Source of the DNA: Antrodiella citrinella | Taxonomy: Eukaryota; Basidiomycota; Agaricomycetes; Polyporales; Steccherinaceae | Assembly (NCBI GenBank): GCA_004802725.1 | Contig: SGPM01000467.1 | Coordinates: forward strand, 1 to 17,039 | Reading direction: 5' to 3' | Length of the DNA stretch: 17,039 nt | Part shown: positions 9,025-17,039 of the stretch, one piece after another | Layout of the letters: every line of letters begins with the position of its first letter | How positions within the stretch are numbered: position 1 is the first letter of the stretch | Program-made: the position numbers and the translations under genes | The notes under the pieces: model-generated | Told to the model about the DNA's origin: nothing | Database searches by the model: none | What the model saw: only the letters and a program-made list of their open reading frames with translations

Positions 9025-12000
9025 ATGTCTGTCCCGCAGGTTCAAGGTAAGTGGTATATGTAGCATATGTTCTCTTGCTTTTCCGACTATGATACAGTTG
9101 TGTCTGCGATCTCCCACCGAGACCCTCAACTTCAATGCTTCGGTGATACCACTAGGCATCGTGTCAGGATCGTTGCAGGGAGCAAGGTGTATATGACCAA
9201 GAAGTCGAATCGTCTGTCCTGGCACGAAACCTTTACAATGTGCGTACTTCTCCGGGCTATCTCGAATCATTGTGCTCAGTTGGCACCGCCTCGTCTACCA
9301 GACCGGTCTTAGAGGACGTGCCAATCAGGATAGAGTTGTGGGAGGCCTCGTTTCTTCCGATGCAGAGCCGTATGGTTGGATATACCACACATTCTTGGCA
9401 AGAGCTAAAGCAGATGCGAGATTCTGCCGCCGCTTTACCAGATCGCTCACTGAAGCTGGAGCTAGTCCACCCCATCCGACGTCGATTAAAGATCTCAAAG
9501 TCTCCGCCAGCGGGTTTCTTGCGTATACACGTTTCTCGTCTCAATGACAGAACTAAAATCCTCGATGAAATTCAACTTGCAAGATCCACCGCAGAGACCA
9601 ATCTAGCTTCGGCTGGAGACGTTCTAACTGGGTTGCAAACGATCGTAGGAAGACTGCAGACCGTTATGGATGTAGTGGATGAAGCTTCTCAGGTATCACA
9701 CTCCTACTTTCTCTGAAGCTCGACCAGCTTTATCTGATGTCTTGCTGCTAGATCCATCCTGTCGTCAGTGTTGCATGGACTTTTATGTCTTCAGTTGTCA
9801 AGGTGAGTTATAGATGTTTGAATCGTCTGTACCGAACGATGATTCAATATTGGTAGGCTCTCGGAACGCAGACCGAGATGGACAAAAAGATTGCTGAGCT
9901 CGTAACGGCCATGAACGATGCTTACAGCTTCGTTGATACAGTAGAGAGTCTAAACCCTCTTACCCGACAGTTAGAGGAACAGATTAAAGCTACTCTCCAG
10001 CAGACCATTGAATGCGCCATGTTTATTCGGGAGTACTTCGGGAACGGGTTCATGGGTGAGTTGGCCTGTATTACATAACATCACCGTCGTACTGCTAACG
10101 AACGCTATCATAGAAAGGACTGCAATCAACGCTTTCGACGGTCAGGCGTCAGCAAGCATTGAATCCTTTACGAAACAATTCAAGTACCTTCAAGCCGCAC
10201 GTACGGAATCAGCCATTGTACACACCATGGGTATTTCGAAAGTCATACTGGGTGTCACAAAAGCCACACAAGGCTACGTGCTCGACCTCAGTAAGTTAAT
10301 TCATTCATTCTCCATCAATATCTAACGAACATTCACTAGTACGCGCACAAGCCCTGGAGCTTGCGTTACGGCCAATAGATGTGAACATGGCGGACCGTCC
10401 TTCTTGTCTACCCCAAACGCGTACTGTACTCGTCACAGACATCTCGGCTAGAATGATGGCTGCGGATGAACACAACCTGGTATGGGTGTACGGAGTAGCA
10501 GGATGCGGCAAGAGCACTGTTGCTACATCACTCGCCAACTTCTTCCGCCACCAACGTCGCCTCGGAGCTTTCTTGTCCTTTGACCGCGAATCACAGGCCA
10601 GCGCCCCCCATCACGTTGTTCGCATATTGGCGTCACAGCTGGCTAGATTCGATCATGCCATTGAACACGAACTTTGGCAGGTGGTCGACCAGAATCCCTC
10701 GATAACGCTATCAACAATCGCGGACCAATTTCGCGAACTCATTTTCGAACCCCTCAGGAATGTCGTCTCGCACGGTACCCTCAGCATGATTGGCCCTATC
10801 GTGATTATCCTGGACGGATTGGACGAATGCGGTACCACTGCTGAACGCGAGCAGCTTTTCTTCACTTTAAAATCTCAACTGCCCTTGCTTCCCAAATCCG
10901 TTCGGATACTCATCACCAGCCGCGCGGAGGTTGACATTATGAGGACACTCGACAACCCCGATGTCGACGTTCAGAGGGTAGACATGAATGCTTATCCTGA
11001 TACCGACCAGGACATCGAGGCCTTCTTCAGGGTCAGACTCGAAGCGATCCGGACCAAGAATCAGTACTTGGACCTTCCAGAGTCTTGGCCCGAGGAGGAG
11101 GAGATCGTGTCTCTTGTCGAACATGCTGCCGGTCTATTCGTCTGGGCCTCGACGATCTGCCACATGATCGAGGTCGCGCACGATCCTGACGGCCGTCTGC
11201 AATCTGTGCTGGAAGGAGAGCGGTCTGCTGCGGACACAGTGATGGACACCCTCTACGAAACCTCGTTGAGGAAATCCGACTGCGACTGGACAGACGAAAC
11301 TTTCGTGCATAGTTTCCGGAGCATTTTCGGGGTGATCTTGATGGGGGAATCACCAATAACGACGGCCGTCATCGACGGATTGTTGGGCAAGTCTCTACCC
11401 GCCCTGTCAATGCATACCATCCAGCATTTCCATGTCCTTTTGAGCATCAGTCCCGAAGGTGCCATCAGCACACTGCATCCGTCGCTCTACCGTTTCCTGA
11501 CTGACGACGACCGGCGCGATGCCAAGTGGTACATCGATCCGATATGGCATCGTCGTCAGTTGACCTTTAGATGTCTGAACTACGTGCAAAAGCGGTTCCC
11601 ACGTCGGAGGACATTAGCGGAAGTCACGGTGAGTCTTTTCTCAGCCTGGCGACTTTGACGACAGGAACATTGACTTACTGCATCTATGTCAGGACTTCCA
11701 CAAATTATGCGAAGGCATGTCAGATCCTTTGAAGCATGCCAGCTCGCACTGGATGGACTACGTCACCTTGCTAGAGTGCAAGACTGACGGAGACCCTGTA
11801 TTACACAAACACCTTTCACGTTTTTTCATGGGAGCATTCGAGGATTGGTACAACGTTCACGCGATCTACTGGGGCGAAGCTATCTTGCTCTCATACCTAG
11901 ATCAGACCCTCGTGCGTTGGTTGATGGTGAGTATCGACTACTTCTACAATGAACCTGCTTCTCACAGAGGTTATTGCGTATACAGGTCAATGGAAAGAAG

Positions 12001-12327
12001 ATTCTAGGCGAGACAGGCTCGGTGGTCGTACATCACTGGCTCCGAGGAATCAACGCTACCAGGGACCTGCGGTCCCTCGATCACGCTGATCAGGCATCTG
12101 CTGTGAGTGACTTGCTATCCTTTTGGGTCACCAGAACCATGCGCTCATTGGCCCCACAGAAGTCATTATTGTCTCCGCTGGTACGGGGGAGGTATGAGCC
12201 GTATGGACGTCCGGCAGACCGCTTTTTGCATCGGTATAAAGGTGGTCTTGGGAAGCTGTTAGCGAGAAATATCTCAACTACGTCTTTTGAAATGGTCATT
12301 CAGGCGCAAATTGATGAACTTGAATGA
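9025..12327 (+). CDS. C2-helical-NACHT NLR-like STAND ATPase with canonical Walker B (DGLDE)
   Basis: Model: exons 9025-9046, 9098-9239, 9302-9692, 9752-9802, 9857-10055, 10114-10290, 10340-11628, 11693-11926, 11986-12102, 12160-12327; introns 51, 62, 59, 54, 58, 49, 64, 59, 57 nt. Total 2790 nt, 929 aa. Start MSVPQVQ is the first ATG before a good GTAAGT donor and matches the paralogue. Residues about 5-135: C2-like domain (LSWHETFTIPV, PIRIELWEASFL) lacking the Asp-rich calcium loops. Residues about 140-330: helical region. NACHT: Walker A GVAGCGKST at 379-387, Walker B IVIILDGLDECG with Asp486 and Glu490, ITSR ending at 522. Post-NACHT region contains KHASSHWMDYV near 772. No C-terminal repeats. 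The last intron (12103-12159) is stop-free and a multiple of three, so retention would add 19 residues; the relic has an intron at the same place, supporting removal. It converges on TAF4, with stops 207 bp apart. Family role: nucleotide switch for non-self or cell-death signalling; trigger unknown. Confidence 0.88.
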
Positions 12328-12459
12328 ACGGTATTTTGTGCTGTCGACAGGACGTCGCATAAATTTGTCAAATCTCTGCATCAGGTTCATGTCCGGAATA
12401 GAGCACAAGACAGCTGCATTTCGGACTCTGTCTGATGTCAACTAGATAACCCACTTCGT

Positions 12460-12690
12460 CATCAGTGTCACTCGAAGCCGCCGGTGAAAGCCAACGTACA
12501 ATACAGTCCAATCCACAAGCACGCATCACCAATGCTAAGTCCATCCCTTGGCCGACCCACGTCCACCACCGTGTCCCCTCTCCTTCTCCACAACAAACAT
12601 AGCATCCCTCAGCGTAACCACTCTCCTCGTGTCGCCCTCTTCTCTCTGAACGGTCCCCTGTCCAGGCTTGTTCGTTGCAGACACATATGG
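12460..12690. repeat. Right copy of the ~0.2-kb duplication (TAF4 3' end; partner 4478-4697)
   Basis: Contains the last TAF4 codons, its stop at 12535-12537 and part of its 3' flank. Same orientation and near-identical to 4478-4697. The functional TAF4 gene shows this is the parental copy. Confidence 0.8.
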
Positions 12691-14135
12691 TCGTGCCCAC
12701 CGACTCCCTGTCATCGTACTCGCAGCCGGTGCAGTCGTTGTAGCCGGTGAAAGCCCTGACGTCGCGGCTGTCCCTACTCCCGGCGCTGTCGCTGCAGCAG
12801 GAGCCGGTGTCTTGGCCTTGGGCGCAGTAGCAGCAGCCGTGTTCATCCACGCATACTTCTGCGTACTCAACCCCGCCGCCTGACTCGCGACCGCATTGCT
12901 CATCTTCTTCCGCACGTCCTCCGACATATTGCGCGCCGTCACCCCCGGCCCCTCTTTCTTCTTCTTCTTCTTCGGCTGCCCGTCCTCGTCCCCGCCGACG
13001 TTCACGTCCACCGCCATCGCGGCCGCAGTCGCAGTCTGCTGCGCGAGCGCACTCGCCTGGGCCGCGGCCTCAGCTTTCTCCTTCCGCTCCCTCCGGACTT
13101 TCATCTCTTCCTCCCTCTCCACCTTCTCTATCGCCGCCAACACCTTCGCGACGTCGCTCCTCACAAGGACAGACCACATCGGGGACCCATCTTCGTACAG
13201 CCCCGGGTCCCGATCGAACTGGTTGTCCGTGCGGTGCGCGGACGCAGCAATCATGGCTTCCAGGAGCTCTTGCAGCCGGAACCGGAGCGCGAGCGCGATG
13301 TAGGTGATGGCTTCTTCGCGGATGATGGGGACTTTGTGTTGCGCGCCGATGGCGCGGATGATGGGCCCGAGGATGCGTGCGTCGAAGTTGGGCGTNAGGG
13401 GTTGTTTTCGGGAGCGGTCTTCGTAGGGACGGTATTGGTGGTATTGGTCGGTGGAGCGGTGTAAGGTCTCTTCTTCGGCCTGCGGAATAAGAAGCACATG
13501 TAAGACAACCCATGGAAGAATATGTAGGGCCCGTCCGTGTGCTCGCCACAGTATGAATGGGAATGGGAAAGACGTACCCGTAGATCCACACCTGCACTCC
13601 CTAACGCATCATTCAACGTCGCGATATCCGCCGTGTCTATCGAGTTCGACTGTTGCTGTTGTTGCTGCTGACTCTGGGTTTGCGTCTGCAACTGCACCGG
13701 CTGTGTTTGTACAGGCTGAGGGCGCGCAGCTTGAGGTTGTTGGGCAACTGCTTGGTGCTGCTGCTGCTGTTGTGGAGGTGCATAATGATGGTAATTGCTG
13801 TATTGCGCTTGAGGGTAGTGGTGTGAATAATACTGGTATGCGGGTGCACTGTGGGGTAAAACATTCAGAACACGAAATCTGGCATGAGAAGTGGTCAACG
13901 TACGCGGCATGCTGTTGCAGCGCGGGGTCAATCGGAATAGCTATGTTCGACTGTCAATCACTACATCCTGCGGGTCGACATCCTACACAGACGTACGTGC
14001 TTGCGCCCATTGTGCTTGTGCAGTGAATGTTGATTGCGTTTGTATGGGTTGCGGTGTTGGTGTCGGCGCCGCTGCTGGCTGGGGCGCAGGGGTGGACTGA
14101 GGGGCAGCTTGTGCAACGTTATCTTCCGTCTTCAT
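12535..14135 (-). CDS. TAF4: TFIID subunit TAF4
   Basis: Model (minus): exons 14135-13997, 13940-13904, 13848-13578, 13479-12535; introns 56, 55, 98 nt; 1392 nt, 463 aa. Residues 1 to about 125 are Gln/Pro/Ala-rich with short polyglutamine runs, typical of TAF4 activator-contact regions. Around 130-149 the histone-fold-like stretch DIATLNDALGSAGVDLR runs into AEEETLH across intron 3; in TAF4 this fold pairs with TAF12. The conserved C-terminal TAF4 region follows: YIALALRFRLQELLEAMI with AHR, a charged coiled stretch EKVEREEEMKVRRERKEK, a KKKKKK nuclear-localisation-like patch, NAVASQAAGLSTQKYAWM, and VVTLRDAMFVVEKER near the end. TAF4 scaffolds TFIID and links activators to RNA polymerase II initiation in the nucleus. 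The single undetermined base (13396) falls in a CTN codon and so still reads Leu177. Its 3' end has been copied to 4478-4697. An (AAC)n tract lies just upstream of the start. Confidence 0.92.
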
Positions 14136-14143
14136 TGTCTCCC

Positions 14144-14167
14144 GTCGTTGTTGTTGTTGTTGTCGTC
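14144..14167. repeat. GTT/GTC microsatellite in the TAF4 5' leader
   Basis: A short trinucleotide run (gtc, several gtt, gtc gtc), ending 9 bp upstream of the TAF4 start codon on the minus strand, where it reads as (AAC)n/(GAC)n. Probably part of the 5' untranslated region. Confidence 0.7.
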
Positions 14168-14733
14168 GAAAGCGACAGTGATTCTGATTGTTTCGGGCGT
14201 GTTAAGAGGACAAGGGGAGTGTTGCGGGTCCGACACGCGTTGTTGACGCGTTTACATCTCGTTTTGGACGTATAGGGTGTCCGAGGGCCGCGTCTGCCTC
14301 GAGTCACAGCTGGCTACTGGCGTCTCTTCGTTCTGCTGAAATTGTTTGAAGAAAGACAACATCCGTTGGAACCTACGAGAGACTTGGTAGCCGCTCGGAG
14401 ATAATGGTAAGTTGGAAAGAACGACCGTGCACTTCGTGCTCATGTTGCGGTCTTTTAGCCTGAATGTCAGTTCTTTCTTCGAGGAACATGCAAATTTGGA
14501 TCGTTTTGTCAGAACGAGCATGCCAATAATGATGGAAGTGCGCTCCTTGTTCTCTCATTTCAACGCCCACCCTACTGACCGCTTGCAATTGTACGTACTG
14601 CTGTGGCGCAATCCTCCCGACCAATCAGGGACCCCACATGCAGCTTCCAAGGCCAGTGTAACGGTTATCCACTTCACGTTCGTCCACTTTCCCTTTTACC
14701 ACAGACTAGCCCCGACACCTCTCTTGCCATCCC
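14168..14733. other. Intergenic region between TAF4 and the Nup42-like relic
   Basis: About 570 bp that should contain the TAF4 promoter and any promoter of the Nup42-like sequence. A 110-codon plus-strand frame at 14412-14744 has no recognisable family feature. I searched all frames here for a CCCH zinc finger belonging to the Nup42-like gene and saw none. Confidence 0.4.
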
Positions 14734-16058
14734 ATGTCGGCTAACCCGCTTCAATCCATCCAACAAAGTGCGGAGACCATAGATCGTGACCTTGCCCAAG
14801 AAAAACCGCTCTGGCCCCTTTCCTCCTATGGACCAGCTAAAGGCGCACCTACATTGGTAGCGGGGTTCGACGAGAGTCCGGAGGAGCTGAGGGTCAAAGC
14901 CGTCACTGCTATGAAAGCGAACAACTTCCAGGAATATGTGAGCTTCCCGTTCCTTTACCGTCGAAACAAACTCACTGTGGCGCTGTAGACGAACTACGAG
15001 GCGCAGCATTTCAGCATCGCCGACCAGGCATACCAGGCAGCCAGAAAAAACGTGCAGAAATTGTACGAACAAGCTGTGCAGCGACTTGGGACTGAGGATG
15101 CCTCCACTCTCGCTGCGAGCGGCCCAGCGTTCGGCGCTGGTGCTAACGCAGAGAATGCAGCATTCGGTTCCAGCACATGCGCATCGGCGCCATCGAATGC
15201 GTTCGGGACGCCTTCTACTTTTGGTGCACTCGCCACAGGAGGCCCCGTTTGAGCGGGGCGAATACCACTGCATTCCGCAGCCAACCAACTTCAGCTTTTG
15301 GCCAACCATCGCAGCCGACACCCTCGTTTGTTCAGCAGCAGACGTGGGGCACCCAACCGGTCTCCATGTTTGGCCAACCTGCTCTGCCTACATCAGCCTT
15401 CGGCCAGAAATCCTCCCAGCCTTCAGCGTTTGGTCAATTTCGCCAGTTCGTCTCAGCCTTTGGCGGCAACGCACCCTCTGCACCTACATCTGCATTTGGA
15501 CAGCCATTGCAGGCTGTCTCTATTTTCGGCTCGGCCGTGCCTGCGATAGTATCGTCTCCGATAGCTGTATCAGACGCGTTCGGCAGTGCGAGCACCACTG
15601 GAGGTGCTCTCACAGACTTCTCAGGGCAACCTTCCGTCTTTGCTCCATCGAGTCCTCAATCCGTTTCCGTGTTCGGCCAACCACCTGCTTAGCCAACCTT
15701 CGCGTTCCCACCGAACGCACAATCCACATCAGCATTCGGCCAACCCGTCGCAAGACCAGCTCCATTTACGTTCGGGCGGTTTACTGCTCAACCTGCGTCA
15801 ATTTTCGCCCCACCCTCTCACCCTACGCCGAAGTGGATATTTGGCGGCCCACCCCCACAACTTTTCTCCGTCTTTGGAAACCCTGTATCTGCTGCTGATG
15901 GTGCTGCAGAAGCACACATTGCGCTAGCGGAGGGCGGTCAGAGCCATACCGGTTCGACGCACTGGCACGCGACATACCGCACAAGATCGATGAGTGTGTC
16001 TGTGTGTCGTGTTGGTATCGATCGCTCCGAATGTCCGTGCATGGTCCCATTGTATTGA
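14734..16058 (+). pseudogene. Nup42-like FG nucleoporin, zinc finger missing and frame broken
   Basis: Exon 14734-14937, intron 14938-14988 (51 nt, phase 0), exon from 14989. The N-terminus carries the family's conserved block: LAQEKPLWPLSSYGPAKGAP, then FDESPEELRVKAVTAMKANN and a helical NYEAQHFSIADQAYQAARKN. FG repeats follow (SAFGQP, SMFGQP, SVFGQP and variants, about fifteen in all to 15900). Breaks: the first frame stops at 15250-15252 (TGA) after 155 residues, while the FG repeats continue in another frame. That frame stops at 15690-15692 (TAG) and then stays open to 16056-16058. Nup42 (Rip1/NLP1) normally begins with a CCCH zinc finger and ends in a short Gle1-binding region around WGKIPEW; I find neither. 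The family works at the cytoplasmic face of the nuclear pore in mRNA export. It is probably a decayed, 5'-truncated copy. Base-call errors could explain one frame change but not the missing ends. Confidence 0.75.
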
Positions 16059-16823
16059 TCGGGGTCTTGTAGCTACAGCTTGTATAAAGTTCTCAGTTGT
16101 TTGATGGTTCTCTTGCGTATGGATTTCCCGTATCATCCCCTGCTTCGTATCTTGTCTCCATTACTTTCCCTTCAAGCTTCAGGCTTTTGGGATCTCTGAA
16201 GGCCTGCGCTGTTCTAGTACTCTCACGTCATCTATGTATGATTTGTATTTGTATTCCGGTGCGCGCAGATCGTTATCTATCATTGAATATCTCTTGCTAG
16301 TATTCCACAGAGGGTAAGGGCGGTTCGTATGTAGTACCTCGGTCGGGCGGGCGTCTCCCGCTATCGTGATTCGTGTGAGTCACACTCGCAGCCTTCGTTA
16401 CTTCCAAGCGAAGAAGGTTGCATTATTATTGCATACTCAAGCCAACATGTCTTCGACTGGCTCATTCATGTTGAAGACTCCGTCTTGTCACTGGTGGAAC
16501 CTGAACTCGCGGTAACACTATGTTGAACTTACTATGCAATCTCCTACTGTCGGTATATTATTAGCGCCCATCGTCGATAGTAATAGCACGCCGCGCGTTG
16601 TCATGGTCCTTACGTTTGAACCACGACGACGCAGGTGGATAGTCTAGGATACGTGAGGTACGAGCGTCTCATAGAGGTGAGTCTATGTTCGCGTGGCGGG
16701 CGTCAAGAGTCGTCGCCCTTCTCTCTTCCTCCACATCGTGCTAGTGAGAGCACTAGCTACGCTGTTTGCTTTTCTTTTCTGTCATTCAAAACCAGACATT
16801 CTTTTACTTAATCACCTACTCGC
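16059..16823. other. Intergenic region, no gene recognised
   Basis: About 765 bp with only short frames that resemble no family and have no consistent splice pattern. No tRNA-like fold or repeat array was seen. Its right end should contain the promoter of the gene starting at 16824; a TA-rich gtatattattag lies at about 16553-16565, too far upstream to call a TATA box. Confidence 0.4.
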
Positions 16824-17039
16824 ATGGAGCTCCCACCTCAGGAGCGTCTGCTCATTAATCCATACAACGAACTATGCCCAAATTACAGGGGACCGGAATA
16901 CGCAGATATGCATGAGATGTATATTCTGCATCACCCAGATCTAGACTTTGCAGATATCCGAGAGACTCGGTGGAGAGAAGCAAAACGACGCGAACAAGAT
17001 TCGCTGGGACGCACAACTCGCAGCAGATGGGCAGCCGCC
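16824..17039 (+). CDS. Unrecognised protein, 5' end only (runs off right edge)
   Basis: From the ATG at 16824 (MELPPQERLLINPYNELCP) the frame is open for all 72 codons to the window edge. It includes YADMHEMYILHHPDLDFADI and a basic, Arg-rich stretch ending TTRSRWAAA. The region is hydrophilic, with no signal peptide or membrane segment. I do not recognise the family. The HHPDLDFADIRETRWREAKR part looks like a charged helix. Codon choice is mixed and the start rests only on the first ATG after a stop-containing upstream stretch. Alternatives are an unrelated chance frame or a downstream exon of a longer gene. Confidence 0.4.
   Translation, partial: MELPPQERLLINPYNELCPNYRGPEYADMHEMYILHHPDLDFADIRETRWREAKRREQDSLGRTTRSRWAAA

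Noticed and set aside
9272..9547. Alternative frame after the second intron of the plus NACHT gene (acceptor at 9280)
   Set aside because: It loses the C2 pattern and ends in a stop. The acceptor at 9301 gives a 62-nt intron and keeps PIRIELWEASFL in frame.
13396..13396. Undetermined base as a possible disruption of TAF4
   Set aside because: It is the third position of a CTN codon, so the residue is Leu whatever the base, and the frame is intact on both sides.
13070..13597. 175-codon minus-strand frame, Arg/Pro/His-rich
   Set aside because: Out-of-frame reading of GC-rich TAF4 sequence; the TAF4 frame has the conserved residues.
14412..14744. 110-codon plus-strand frame upstream of the Nup42-like relic
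   Set aside because: No family signature and it overlaps the Nup42-like start codon in another frame. Considered as a missing zinc-finger exon, but it has no CCCH pattern.
14674..15321. 215-codon minus-strand frame
   Set aside because: It is antisense to the Nup42-like exons, has no family resemblance, and its composition follows from the opposite strand.
1..17039. CRISPR array, bacterial operons, tRNA/rRNA genes, transposase or reverse transcriptase
   Set aside because: No regularly spaced repeats, no Shine-Dalgarno-led gene clusters, no tRNA-like folds noticed, and no transposase or polymerase motifs. Splice sites throughout indicate a fungal nuclear genome.

Overview
The window is nuclear DNA from a filamentous basidiomycete, most likely a mushroom-forming agaricomycete. 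Genes are closely packed on both strands and cut by many short GT..AG introns of about 49-98 nt, often with CTGAC/CTGAT-like branch sites. The recognisable families (Swa2/auxilin-like, TAF4, a Nup42-like FG nucleoporin, and C2-NACHT STAND proteins) fit that group. All exon models here were assembled by hand from reading frame, splice signals and paralogue comparison; none is backed by transcripts.

Layout from left to right. (1) 1-1633, minus: 5' part of a Swa2/auxilin-like clathrin-uncoating cofactor, running off the left edge. (2) 1978-3135, minus, and 3132-4401, plus: two 5'-truncated NACHT pseudogenes that abut head to head. (3) about 4478-4697, minus: a duplicated fragment of the 3' end of TAF4. 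(4) 4699-8096, minus, and 9025-12327, plus: two apparently intact, divergently transcribed C2-helical-NACHT genes (995 and 929 aa in my models), separated by 928 bp. (5) 12535-14135, minus: the complete TAF4 gene (463 aa). (6) 14734-16058, plus: a broken Nup42-like FG nucleoporin. (7) about 765 bp without a gene, then from 16824 the first 72 codons of an unrecognised gene.

The most interesting part is 1978-12700. The two intact NACHT genes are paralogues of each other: they share domain order and several introns at the same position and phase, including a 51-nt exon of 17 codons. Only one partner has the usual DGLDE Walker B signature; the other has DGLDH. Neither has C-terminal WD40, ankyrin or TPR repeats. 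To the left lies a decayed copy of the whole block in the same order (minus NACHT, plus NACHT, TAF4 3' end). Its middle, meaning both N-terminal halves and the shared promoter, has been deleted. The simplest history is a tandem duplication of the divergent pair plus the TAF4 tail, followed by decay of the left copy. The duplication joint sits immediately beside the stop codon of the intact minus gene, so that gene's 3' untranslated region appears to be captured TAF4 sequence.

By family, the NACHT proteins are likely cytoplasmic signal-transducing ATPases of the fungal NLR type (non-self recognition, programmed cell death). That they work as a pair is inference from head-to-head layout, co-duplication and Walker B asymmetry. 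The flanking genes are housekeeping: clathrin uncoating, TFIID and nuclear pore.
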